8,131 nucleotides of DNA from JANMQK01 sp031370485 (lineage in GTDB: Bacteria > Acidobacteriota > Polarisedimenticolia > Gp22-AA2): assembly GCA_031370485.1 (NCBI GenBank), contig JANMQK010000390.1, positions 1 through 8,131 on the forward strand. The letters are read 5' to 3'. How positions within the stretch are numbered: the stretch's first letter is position 1; every line of letters starts with the position of its first letter. Position numbers and translations under genes: made by a program. The notes under the pieces are model-generated. The model was given only the letters and a program-made list of their open reading frames with translations, searched no databases and was not told where the DNA came from. Positions 1-6,472 of the stretch are shown here, one piece after another.

Positions 1-226
1 CGCCGGGCAGGATCCTGACGCCCCGCTTGTGCATCTTCTTGAGCGATTCGATCGCCTGGAGCGTCCTTCCCTGGTTGAACTGGACCTCGCCAAGCCTCAC
101 GTAGCGCTGGGCGTCGCTTGACTTCTGCGAGCGGTTGCCACCCGAGGCGCAGGCGAGGAGTACCCCCGCCAGCACCGCGGCCAGGAACGCTCTGGTTCGA
201 TCACCGGGTCGTGGGGCTGGATTCAT
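1..226 (-). CDS. TPR-containing lipoprotein, 5' part only (runs off left edge)
   Basis: An open frame starts with ATG at 226 and stays open to position 1, giving the first 75 residues. The start of the protein is a classic lipoprotein signal: a short Arg-rich head (R6, R10, R12), a hydrophobic stretch (A13-A25) and the lipobox LLAC with Cys26, so signal peptidase II cleavage and lipidation are expected. After a Ser/Gly-rich linker, residues about 37-70 match the tetratricopeptide pattern (AQRYVRLGEVQFNQG, then an Ala/Leu helix). By family knowledge, this suggests an envelope scaffold protein of the PilF/NlpI or polysaccharide-export type; which one cannot be told from the fragment. A GAGG ribosome binding site (234-237) lies 7 nt before the ATG. 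An upstream ATG at 239 is out of frame and stops after 12 codons. The gene follows cpsB after 70 bp and may have its own promoter. Confidence 0.82.
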   Translation of the reverse strand, partial: MNPAPRPGDRTRAFLAAVLAGVLLACASGGNRSQKSSDAQRYVRLGEVQFNQGRTLQAIESLKKMHKRGVRILPG

Positions 227-256
227 CTGGCGGCCTCATTCCGTTTGAAGCGTGGA

Positions 257-285
257 ATTCTATCAAACTCAAGGACTTTCGTAAA
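257..285 (-). promoter_or_regulatory. Candidate sigma70-type promoter for the TPR lipoprotein gene
   Basis: In the 70-bp gap between cpsB and the lipoprotein gene, the minus strand reads TTTACG (285-280), a 17-bp spacer, then TAGAAT (262-257). These match TTGACA at 4 of 6 and TATAAT at 5 of 6. The stretch is distinctly AT-rich against its GC-rich surroundings. Transcription would begin near 250, leaving a leader of about 25 nt with the GAGG site. No terminator is visible between cpsB and this site, so read-through from the operon is also likely. Confidence 0.45.
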
Positions 286-296
286 TGGCGCCGGAT

Positions 297-1103
297 TCAG
301 ACGGGGCGCCGGCGGCCGCGCAGGAAGGACCGGACACGTCCCAGGATGCCCTTGCCCGCGGCCTCCAACGGCTCGTCAGGCTCGATCTCCAGGCCGTCGA
401 GAATGGCGCGGGGAGTGTCCTCGACCATGCGGCGGGCGGCGGCCTCGCCGCAGAGTTGCGCGACGGTCCGGAAGGCGTCGGAAAGGGTAGGGGGACGGTG
501 CGAGACATCATGGCTGTCCGAGGCCACCACATGGACGAGGCCCCGTTCGAGCATCTCGCGGGAGAACTCGCGCGCCTTCGACCCGAACCGGCCGGTGATC
601 GAGGCGCCCGTGACCTGGGTCAGCGCCCCGAGCCGCACGGAAGCGACGACCCGGGACATGTCCTCGAGGTAATAGGCCACCCTCTCCGGGTGGGCCATGA
701 TCGGCGTGATCCCGAGGAGCTTCATCTGGAAGATCGTGTCTTCCACGCGCATCGGGATCTGCTGGTAAGGCAGCTCCAGCAACAGGAATTTCCCCCGGTC
801 GGCGACGGTCATCAGCTCCCCCGCTTTCGCCTGCCGGAGGAGATCGGCGGTGAAATAGACCTCCGCCCCGGGAAGAAGGGTCACTCCCTCGGTGCCGCTT
901 CCTTTCTGCGCCTCGCGCACCATGGCGACGCTCTCGAGGATGGTCTCCCGGCGGTTGTCGTAGACACCCGGCTTCATGTGGGGCGTCGCGACGACAATCC
1001 GCACGCCGTCGGCCCCGGCGATCCGCAGGAACTGCAGCGTTTCCTCCAGGCGCTTGGCCCCGTCGTCGATCCCGGGCAGCAGGTGGTTGTGAAGGTCGAT
1101 CAT
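297..1103 (-). CDS. cpsB: CpsB/CapC (YwqE)-family PHP-domain tyrosine-protein phosphatase
   Basis: This 268-aa protein is a complete PHP-fold metallophosphatase of the CpsB/CapC/YwqE family. Members dephosphorylate tyrosine on bacterial BY-kinases and so control export or polymerisation of capsule and exopolysaccharide. Metal-binding motifs are all present: DLHNHLLPGIDDG (3-15), TPH (40-42), Glu81 in GAEVYF, HPER (138-141) and SDSHD (195-199). Length is close to the family's usual 240-260. The extra C-terminal tail (about 253-268) is strongly basic. The ATG overlaps the gpsA stop as ATGA, and an AAGGA site (1110-1114) lies 6 nt upstream, so it is translationally coupled. No BY-kinase or glycosyltransferase is in the window, so the substrate is unknown. 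A more general PHP phosphoesterase role remains possible, but the motif set favours CpsB. Confidence 0.88.
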   Translation of the reverse strand: MIDLHNHLLPGIDDGAKRLEETLQFLRIAGADGVRIVVATPHMKPGVYDNRRETILESVAMVREAQKGSGTEGVTLLPGAEVYFTADLLRQAKAGELMTVADRGKFLLLELPYQQIPMRVEDTIFQMKLLGITPIMAHPERVAYYLEDMSRVVASVRLGALTQVTGASITGRFGSKAREFSREMLERGLVHVVASDSHDVSHRPPTLSDAFRTVAQLCGEAAARRMVEDTPRAILDGLEIEPDEPLEAAGKGILGRVRSFLRGRRRPV

Positions 1104-2101
1104 GTCTCGTCCTTGAGCGGCCGCGACAGCAGGTCGGCGATGGCGTCTTTCGGCGGGCGGCCCTCGAAGAGCACCTCCTTGACCTTGGCCGCGATCGGCA
1201 GCTCGACGCCCTGACGGGACGCCAGCCCCAGCGCGGCCCGTGTCGTGGCGACCCCCTCGGCCACCATGCGGAGGTCCGTCAGGATCTCGGGGAGCGCCCG
1301 GCCCCGGCCGATCTCAATGCCCACCCTCCGGTTGCGGCTCAGGGCGCCCGTGCAGGTAAGGACCAGGTCCCCCATCCCGGCCAGCCCCGCGAAGGTGGCG
1401 GCGCGTCCACCCAGCGCGCAGCCGAGCCGGGTGATCTCGGCCAGGCCCCGCGTGATGAGGGCGGCCCTCGTGTTCGACCCGAGCCCGATCCCCTCGACGA
1501 TCCCCGTGGCGATGGCCATGACGTTCTTGAGAGCTCCCGCAAGCTCCACCCCCGCCAGGTCGGAGTTGCCGTAGACCCTGAGATTCCCGGTGGAGAAGGC
1601 GGCCTGCACCCTCTGCCGGGCCGCGCCGTTCTCCCCCGCCGCCACGACCGCCGTGGGATCCCCGCGCGCCACCTCCGCCGCGAAACTGGGGCCGGAGATC
1701 ACCGTGGTGCGCGACAGGATGTCCCCGGTCACCTCCTGCTCCATTACCTGGGTGAGCCGCAGGAACGTCCCCTCCTCGATTCCCTTCGAGCCGATCACCA
1801 TGTCCGCCCCCGGATCCGCGGCGGCCCCGGCCGTCCTGAAGATACCGCGGCTGCCCTGCGCCGGCGCGACGAAAAGGACGAGACCGGCGCCGTCCACCGC
1901 GCGCGCGATGTCCTCGGTGACCTCGAGACCGGGCGGAAAGGAGTGCCCCGGGAGATAGAGGGGATTCTCGCGGGCCGCCTGGAACGCCCGGGCGCGCTCC
2001 GCGCTCCGCGCCCAGAGGGTGACTCCCGTTCCGGAGCGCGCCAGGTGGATGGCCAGGGCCGTGCCCCAGCTGCCCGCCCCGAGGACCGCCGCGCGCTTCA
2101 C
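1100..2101 (-). CDS. gpsA: Glycerol-3-phosphate dehydrogenase [NAD(P)+]
   Basis: This 333-aa cytosolic enzyme reduces dihydroxyacetone phosphate to sn-glycerol-3-phosphate with NAD(P)H, supplying the backbone for phospholipids. The N-terminal Rossmann domain shows GAGSWGTALA (8-17) and SKGIE (105-109). The C-terminal helical domain has the catalytic lysine in GALKNVMAIA (Lys192), GLAGMGDLVLTC (239-250) and the SRNRR segment (255-259) that binds substrate phosphate. The GTG start at 2101 is chosen because the Rossmann motif begins right after it, it forms GTGA with the plsY stop, and a GGGGGAG site lies 7 nt upstream. The frame is open further upstream, but that part is antisense-like and lies over plsY. 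Lineage detail: the usual VPS motif after the second strand reads VAPAQ (78-82). Pairing with plsY is a common bacterial arrangement. Confidence 0.96.
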   Translation of the reverse strand: MKRAAVLGAGSWGTALAIHLARSGTGVTLWARSAERARAFQAARENPLYLPGHSFPPGLEVTEDIARAVDGAGLVLFVAPAQGSRGIFRTAGAAADPGADMVIGSKGIEEGTFLRLTQVMEQEVTGDILSRTTVISGPSFAAEVARGDPTAVVAAGENGAARQRVQAAFSTGNLRVYGNSDLAGVELAGALKNVMAIATGIVEGIGLGSNTRAALITRGLAEITRLGCALGGRAATFAGLAGMGDLVLTCTGALSRNRRVGIEIGRGRALPEILTDLRMVAEGVATTRAALGLASRQGVELPIAAKVKEVLFEGRPPKDAIADLLSRPLKDET

Positions 2102-2727
2102 CGGTCCGCTCCCCCGTCCTTCCCGCCGCCGAGCCGTCCCTCGGTCCCCGCGAGAATGCGCGCCAGGTTCGAACGGTGCCGCGCGATCACCAGCGCGGAG
2201 ACCAGGACCGCCATAACGACGAGCGCCGGATCGCCGCCGAAGAAAAACACGCCGAGCGGCATCGCCGCCGCGGCGAGCACCGAACCGAGCGAGACAGTCC
2301 GGGTCGCCGCCATGGCGACCGCGAAGACGACGACCGCGGCCAGGAGGGCTCGAGGAGCGAGCAGGCCAAACACCCCGGCGCCGGTGGCCACACCCTTCCC
2401 TCCCCTGAAACGCAGGAACGGCGTGAAATTGTGGCCGAGCACGGCGAGTCCCCCGGCGAGCGCATCGACCGCTCCCCCCTGCGCGCCGCCTCCGGCGACG
2501 GCCCGCGCCGCGAGGACGGCGGCGACCCCCTTCAGCGCGTCGAGGATGAGCGCCGCCGTCCCCGGCCCGTAGCCGATCGTGCGGGCCACGTTCGTGGCTC
2601 CGACGTTGCCGCTGCCGAGGTTCCGGATGTCGACACCTCCCAGCAACCGGGCCAGGATCCATGAGAAGGGAATGGCGCCGAACGCGAAGGCGATGACGCA
2701 GGCGGCCGCGAGTCCCGGAACGTTCAT
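2098..2727 (-). CDS. plsY: Acyl-phosphate:glycerol-3-phosphate acyltransferase PlsY
   Basis: This 209-aa polytopic inner-membrane enzyme moves the acyl group from acyl-phosphate to glycerol-3-phosphate, giving lysophosphatidate, the first step of membrane lipid assembly. All three conserved loop motifs are present: SGNVGATNV (39-47), GHNFTPFLRFRGGKGVAT (98-115) and ARHRSNLARILAGTE (182-196). Hydrophobic segments lie near residues 4-28, 56-78, 88-100, 118-140 and 145-182, fitting the five-helix family topology. Length is normal. The charged Gly-rich tail (197-209) is variable in the family. The ATG at 2727 follows the thpR stop by 13 bp, the only positive gap in the operon, with a purine-rich AGGG/GGCGAG leader. 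PlsX, which makes the acyl-phosphate, is not in the window. Its product feeds PlsC in the same operon and its substrate comes from GpsA just downstream. Confidence 0.96.
   Translation of the reverse strand: MNVPGLAAACVIAFAFGAIPFSWILARLLGGVDIRNLGSGNVGATNVARTIGYGPGTAALILDALKGVAAVLAARAVAGGGAQGGAVDALAGGLAVLGHNFTPFLRFRGGKGVATGAGVFGLLAPRALLAAVVVFAVAMAATRTVSLGSVLAAAAMPLGVFFFGGDPALVVMAVLVSALVIARHRSNLARILAGTEGRLGGGKDGGADR
2109..2115 (-). promoter_or_regulatory. Ribosome binding site that supports the GTG start of gpsA
   Basis: The minus strand reads GGGGGAG here, 7 nt before the GTG at 2101. It lies inside the last codons of plsY, supporting both the GTG start and coupled translation. Confidence 0.6.
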
Positions 2728-2740
2728 CTCGCCCAGCCCT

Positions 2741-3313
2741 TCACGCGGACGCCCCGGGCGCCAGCGGGAAGGCGGCCAGCGGGAGGTAGGTCGCCCCGCC
2801 GGGGTCGAGGCGGCTTTCGAAGAGAACGATGGTGCGCACCTCGAACGTCCCCGCGGGTGTTTCCGCGAAGCCGGCCAGGAACGCCTTCCAGTCCCCCCGG
2901 CCCGGACCCTTCACCCGCCCGAGCGTGAGGTGGGGCCGGAAGTCGCGCTCCTCGGAGGGATACCCAATCGCCTCGAGCGCACCGTCGATCGCCCTCTGGA
3001 CCCTTGACGCCTCCTCGATCGATCCTCGAATGCCCATCCAGATCACCCTGGGCCGGCCGGTCCCGGGAAAGGTCCCGACCCCCGCGGCTTCGAGCGCGAG
3101 CGGGTGCGGTCCAACCGCGGCGGCCGACTTCAGGGCGGTCTCGATCGCCTCGCGCCGCGCCTCCGGCACCTCGCCGAGGAACTTGAATGTCAGATGAATT
3201 CCCTCCGGGCGGACCCAGCGGACCGGAAGCGGGATGGGACGCAATGCCTCCTGGATCGCCCCGAGCCTCCCGCGCAGCTCGCGCGGGAGATCGGCGGCGA
3301 CGAACAGCCTCAC
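2741..3313 (-). CDS. thpR: RNA 2',3'-cyclic phosphodiesterase (LigT/2H family)
   Basis: This 190-aa protein is a 2H phosphoesterase of the ThpR/LigT type, which opens 2',3'-cyclic phosphate ends of RNA to 2'-phosphates. The physiological RNA target is poorly known in most bacteria. Both catalytic HxT motifs are present: HLTFKFLG (40-47) and HLTLGRVK (128-135). The start MRLFVAADLP and the FRPHLT context are typical, as is the length. The GTG at 3313 overlaps the cinA stop as GTGA and is preceded by a perfect GGAGGT 5 nt upstream. No ATG fits the N-terminus better. Standing next to cinA is a known family association. Here it is followed by plsY rather than recA. No frameshift or motif loss is seen. 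Confidence 0.93.
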   Translation of the reverse strand: MRLFVAADLPRELRGRLGAIQEALRPIPLPVRWVRPEGIHLTFKFLGEVPEARREAIETALKSAAAVGPHPLALEAAGVGTFPGTGRPRVIWMGIRGSIEEASRVQRAIDGALEAIGYPSEERDFRPHLTLGRVKGPGRGDWKAFLAGFAETPAGTFEVRTIVLFESRLDPGGATYLPLAAFPLAPGASA

Positions 3314-4554
3314 GGCGCACCTCCCTCGAGGGCGCGCCGCAGAAGATCCATGGCCAGCAGGGCGGTTCGCTCCTGGATGATGCCGCGATCGCCGGGAAGG
3401 AGCATCTCGCGGCTCAGCGAGACACCCGGCCCGGCCAGGCCCAGGATGACGGTTCCCGCCTGACGTCCCCCCTCCCCGCCCCCGGGGCCGGCGAGCCCGG
3501 TGGCCGAGAGACCCCAGTCGGCCATCAGCGAAGCCCTGATTCCTTCGGCCATCTCGACAGCCACCTCGGGGCTCACCGCCGTTTTCTCCGCCAGGGTCTC
3601 CGGCCGCACGCCGGCCAGCTTCACCTTGGCCCCGTCACTGTAGCAAACCGCGCCCCCTTTGAAATACCGGGACGCGCCGGGGACCGCGGCGATCCGGCGG
3701 GCGATCGTCCCGCCCGTGAGCGACTCGGCGACCGCCACGGTCTGCCCCGCGCGCAGCAGCAGCCCGCCGAGGACCTCTCCCGGCGTCTGCTCGTCACGCC
3801 CGAAAAGGTGGATCCCGAGCGTTTCGCCGATCTCCCGATCGAGCCGTTCGATTCCGTCGGGGGTTCCGCCCGTCCTGACCTTCTCGCGGAGGTGGATTTC
3901 GACCTGACCCGGCGCGGCGAGAATCGTCCAGGAGACCCCCGCCGCGCCCCGGTGGACCGCGGCGAGGCGGTGATCGACCTCTGACTCGGGAAGACCCGCG
4001 ATCTTCAGGACGCGGTACATGAACCTCTCCCCCGTTTCCGGGAGTCCCGGCAGGACCGATCCCTCGAAGATGGCTTTCATCTCGGCCGGCACTCCCGGGA
4101 GGAGGACCACCGTTGTCTCCCCGGCCACCAGCCGGAGCCCCGGGGCCGTGCCGTGCGGATTGGGCAGGACCTCCGCCCCCTCCGGCACCTGCGCCTGACG
4201 CCGGTTCGAGGGGGGCATCGCCAGGCCGTACCGGCGGAAGCGGGACTCGATGCCGGCGAAGATCTTCTCATCCTCGATCAGCCGCAGGCCGAGGAGGCCG
4301 GCCACCGCCTCCCGGGTGAGGTCGTCCACCGTCGGCCCGAGCCCGCCCGTGGCGATGACCAGGCCGCACCGTGCCATGGCCACGCGGAAGGCTTCGGTGA
4401 GATCGTCGACGGAGTCCCCCACAACCGTCCGGTAGCGGACCTCGATCCCCCGCTCTCCCAGGTGGCGCGACAGGTACGAGCCGTTGGTGTCGACCCGCCC
4501 GGGCTCCAGGAGCTCGCTGCCGATTGCCAGCAGCTCGGCGCCGCGCCGCGTCAT
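3310..4554 (-). CDS. cinA: CinA-like protein: MoCF-fold domain plus nicotinamide-nucleotide amidase domain
   Basis: This 414-aa protein has both CinA domains. The N-terminal MoCF/COG1058 domain (1 to about 170) shows IGSELL (11-16), TGGLGPTVDD (69-78) and LLPGVPAEM (151-159). A linker region spans about 175-250. The C-terminal PncC-type amidase domain (255-412) shows AESLTGG (276-282, with Ser278 the likely nucleophile by family knowledge), CYSDGAK (304-310) and ATGLAGPGGG (351-360). In other species, full-length CinA hydrolyses ADP-ribose-type substrates and deamidates NMN, recycling pyridine nucleotides. The older name refers to induction in competence, which cannot be inferred here. The usual YSN of the amidase domain reads YSD. 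The ATG at 4554 overlaps the plsC stop as ATGA, though its upstream ribosome binding site is weak, so coupling probably drives translation. An in-frame extension further upstream lies over plsC and is rejected. Confidence 0.94.
   Translation of the reverse strand: MTRRGAELLAIGSELLEPGRVDTNGSYLSRHLGERGIEVRYRTVVGDSVDDLTEAFRVAMARCGLVIATGGLGPTVDDLTREAVAGLLGLRLIEDEKIFAGIESRFRRYGLAMPPSNRRQAQVPEGAEVLPNPHGTAPGLRLVAGETTVVLLPGVPAEMKAIFEGSVLPGLPETGERFMYRVLKIAGLPESEVDHRLAAVHRGAAGVSWTILAAPGQVEIHLREKVRTGGTPDGIERLDREIGETLGIHLFGRDEQTPGEVLGGLLLRAGQTVAVAESLTGGTIARRIAAVPGASRYFKGGAVCYSDGAKVKLAGVRPETLAEKTAVSPEVAVEMAEGIRASLMADWGLSATGLAGPGGGEGGRQAGTVILGLAGPGVSLSREMLLPGDRGIIQERTALLAMDLLRRALEGGAP
3319..3324 (-). promoter_or_regulatory. 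Consensus Shine-Dalgarno site for thpR
   Basis: GGAGGT on the minus strand, 5 nt before the GTG at 3313 and inside the cinA 3' end. It is the strongest ribosome binding site in the operon. It confirms the GTG start and suggests thpR can start translation independently as well as by coupling. Confidence 0.7.
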
Positions 4555-5159
4555 GAACCGGGATCGAGCCGGCGGATAGCCTCCTCCACCGACCGGGCGA
4601 ATTCCCGGAGCGCGTCGCGCCCCCGCTCCCGCCTGTCCTGGGTGAATTGCAGGGGCGGGCCGAAGCGCACGTGGGTCCGGGCGGGCCGGGGGAATCGTCC
4701 CCCGACGGGGAGCGAGTCGCGGGCCCCGTCGATGTAGGCCGGCACGACCGGCGCCCCGGAGAGGGCGGCGATCAGCGCCGCCCCGGGGCGGGTTTCCTTG
4801 ACCTTGCCGTCGGGGCTGCGGCTCCCTTCGGGAAATATGCCCAGCACGCGGCCCTTCTTGAGGACCTTCACGGCGCGCTTGATTCCCTTCGAGTCCTGCC
4901 CGTCGAGCCTGAGGGGGATGGTCTCCATCCCCCAGTAGAACCACCGGATGAGCAGCATGTCGTACATCCACTGCAGCACGATGAAGTGGATCGGGCGCGG
5001 TGAGGCCGAGCCGAGCAGGATCGAGTCGATGTAGGAGACGTGGTTCGAGACCACGATGGCCGCGCCGTGTCTTGGAAGGTGTTCCATCCCTTCGCGGGTC
5101 ATGCCAAGGTAGAGCCGGGCGAAAGGATAGAAGAGCGCCTTGATGAACCAGTAGAACAT
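4551..5159 (-). CDS. plsC: 1-acyl-sn-glycerol-3-phosphate acyltransferase (PlsC family)
   Basis: This 202-aa membrane-associated enzyme acylates lysophosphatidate to phosphatidic acid. The catalytic block I NHVSYID (39-45, with His40 and Asp45) and block III FPEGSRS (109-115) are plain, and a block IV-like VVPAYIDG lies at 138-145. The N-terminal hydrophobic segment (about 2-20, with F and Y residues) fits a membrane anchor. The size is at the short end but normal for compact bacterial PlsC. The C-terminus is charged and helical (174-198). The ATG shares its A with the TGA of the DUF502 gene (TGATG). Only a weak GGA precedes it, so expression is likely coupled. PlsY, four genes on, makes the expected substrate. 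A role with another lysolipid acceptor cannot be excluded from sequence. Confidence 0.93.
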   Translation of the reverse strand: MFYWFIKALFYPFARLYLGMTREGMEHLPRHGAAIVVSNHVSYIDSILLGSASPRPIHFIVLQWMYDMLLIRWFYWGMETIPLRLDGQDSKGIKRAVKVLKKGRVLGIFPEGSRSPDGKVKETRPGAALIAALSGAPVVPAYIDGARDSLPVGGRFPRPARTHVRFGPPLQFTQDRRERGRDALREFARSVEEAIRRLDPGS

Positions 5160-5836
5160 CAGGCTGTCCAGCGCGACGGGACCACGAGCCCGCCACTGAC
5201 AATCAGCTTCACGCCTTCCTCGATCGACAGGTCGAGCGGAAGGAGGTCACCGTCCCGCACCGCCACGAGCCAGCCGGAGGTCGGGTTGGGGGAGGTCGGC
5301 AGGAAGACCAGGGTGTAGCCCTGCGGGGAAACCCCTCCCGCCACCCGGAGGGTGGTCTGGTCCCGGGTGACGAACCCCACCGTGTAGATCCCCTTCCTCG
5401 GATACTCGACCGCCACCACCCGCTGGAAGGATGAGGTCTTCCGGTTCATCGCATCGAGCAGCTGGCGGGCGCCGCCGTAGATCCCCTTGATCAGCGGCAG
5501 CCGCATCATGATGCGGTCGAACGCCTCGACAAGTCTCCGGCCAAGCAGATTCGTGGCGAGAGCCCCCACCAGCACGACGAGGACGAGCGTGAGAATCAGG
5601 CCGATCAGGGGGGCGCCATAGGTCGAGAAGGCGGGGTCCTCGGCAAGCGGCGGGTTGACCCACGCGAGGATCCTGAGGATGAGCGGTGTCGAGATCCCGT
5701 GGACCAGAGTAAACAGCAGCCGCAGGAGCCAGACCGTGATCACGAGGGGGAGGATGATCACCAGCCCCGTGACGAAGAGAGGGCGGATGCGGCTGAGAAG
5801 CCGCGAATCGGTCTCGCGCCCTCTATCCACGCCCAC
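5159..5836 (-). CDS. DUF502-family integral membrane protein of unknown function
   Basis: This 225-aa protein shows the DUF502 pattern: a cytosolic N-terminus rich in Arg, two transmembrane segments (about 20-46 and 75-98) and a soluble C-terminal domain. Family motifs are RLPLIKGIYGGARQ (112-125), VFLPTSPNPTSGW (177-189) and SIEEGVKLIVSGG (204-216). Biochemical function is unknown. It lies between pgsA and plsC, both glycerophospholipid enzymes, which suggests a membrane-lipid or envelope role by inference only. The start is uncertain: GTG at 5836 (14-base overlap with pgsA) or GTG at 5830 (8-base overlap, 223 aa). Both have G-rich stretches upstream and the protein core is the same. Its stop overlaps plsC by one base. 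Confidence 0.88.
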   Translation of the reverse strand: MGVDRGRETDSRLLSRIRPLFVTGLVIILPLVITVWLLRLLFTLVHGISTPLILRILAWVNPPLAEDPAFSTYGAPLIGLILTLVLVVLVGALATNLLGRRLVEAFDRIMMRLPLIKGIYGGARQLLDAMNRKTSSFQRVVAVEYPRKGIYTVGFVTRDQTTLRVAGGVSPQGYTLVFLPTSPNPTSGWLVAVRDGDLLPLDLSIEEGVKLIVSGGLVVPSRWTA

Positions 5837-6422
5837 CCCTGAACCCTGCCCCGGAGGCGGCCCCCACGATCCCCAGGCGCCTCGATAATTTCAGGAAATA
5901 GTCGACCCCCGACAGCGTGGCAAGCGCCACCACGACCCAGATGGCGATGGTCCCGGCCTGGTCCCATTTTCCCAGGTACCGGTTGCCGAAGATCAACAGG
6001 ACGATCGCCACGACCTGGCTTCCGGTCTTGTACTTTCCCCAGACGCTGGCGCCGATCGTCAGCCCCTGGCTGCTGGCGATCATCCGGAGCCCGTCCACCG
6101 CAAACTCGCGCCCGATGATGATCCAGACCATCCAGGCGGGGGCGGCGCCGATCTGCACCAGCGAGATGAAGGCGGCGGAGGTCAGGAGCTTGTCGGCGAT
6201 CGGGTCGAGCAGGATGCCGAGGGTGGTGACCTCGTTGCGCCGCCGCGCGAGCCAGCCGTCAAGGTAGTCCGTGAACGAAGCGACCAGGAAAACCGCCACG
6301 CCGATCATCTGCCACGACAGCCCGATCGGCTCCAGGGCGGTGACGCGGGTCATCAGCACCACCACCAGGACCGGGGTGAGGAAGATGCGGACGATCGTGA
6401 TCCAGGTAGGGAGGTTGATCAT
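5823..6422 (-). CDS. pgsA: CDP-diacylglycerol--glycerol-3-phosphate 3-phosphatidyltransferase
   Basis: This 199-aa inner-membrane enzyme transfers the phosphatidyl group from CDP-diacylglycerol to glycerol-3-phosphate, making phosphatidylglycerophosphate, the committed step to phosphatidylglycerol and cardiolipin. The complete CDP-alcohol phosphotransferase signature is present: D52, D55-G56, A59-R60, then G69, D73 and D77, with the exact family spacing. Hydrophobic helices lie at about 8-24, 38-50, 79-103, 134-147 and 157-172. MINLPTWITIVRI is a typical PgsA N-terminus and sets the ATG at 6422. The frame is open far upstream because it lies antisense to the phosphomutase gene, and that extension is rejected. 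The ribosome binding site is poor (ATCAACGGA directly before ATG). The Gly/Arg-rich tail (188-199) is unusual but short. It is the first gene of the operon. Confidence 0.95.
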   Translation of the reverse strand: MINLPTWITIVRIFLTPVLVVVLMTRVTALEPIGLSWQMIGVAVFLVASFTDYLDGWLARRRNEVTTLGILLDPIADKLLTSAAFISLVQIGAAPAWMVWIIIGREFAVDGLRMIASSQGLTIGASVWGKYKTGSQVVAIVLLIFGNRYLGKWDQAGTIAIWVVVALATLSGVDYFLKLSRRLGIVGAASGAGFRGGRG

Positions 6423-6430
6423 TCCGTTGA

Positions 6431-6459
6431 TTGCTGGTAGAAGGTGCGCCGAGTAGAAT
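6431..6459 (+). promoter_or_regulatory. Weak candidate promoter for the divergent phosphomutase gene
   Basis: The plus strand reads TTGCTG (6431-6436), a 17-bp spacer, then TAGAAT (6454-6459). The -10 matches 5 of 6, but the -35 only 3 of 6. The start would be near 6466, about 105 nt before the GTG at 6570. If both this and the pgsA promoter are used, their transcripts would overlap between about 6466 and 6524. Confidence 0.3.
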
Positions 6460-6472
6460 GCGCCGGCGAGGA

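Noticed and set aside
285..1214. 309-aa plus-strand open frame over cpsB
   Set aside because: Low-complexity Arg/Gly/Asp-rich translation and no recognisable motif; the opposite strand encodes a complete PHP phosphatase.
2102..2662. Upstream extension of the gpsA frame
   Set aside because: It overlaps nearly all of plsY in another frame and reads as Arg/Gly-rich noise; the Rossmann motif begins just after the GTG at 2101.
3187..3984. 265-aa plus-strand open frame over thpR and cinA
   Set aside because: No motif and a biased Arg/Pro/Gly composition; both genes on the opposite strand are complete.
4555..5202. Upstream extension of the cinA frame
   Set aside because: It lies over plsC in another frame with no known domain; the CinA N-terminus fits the ATG at 4554.
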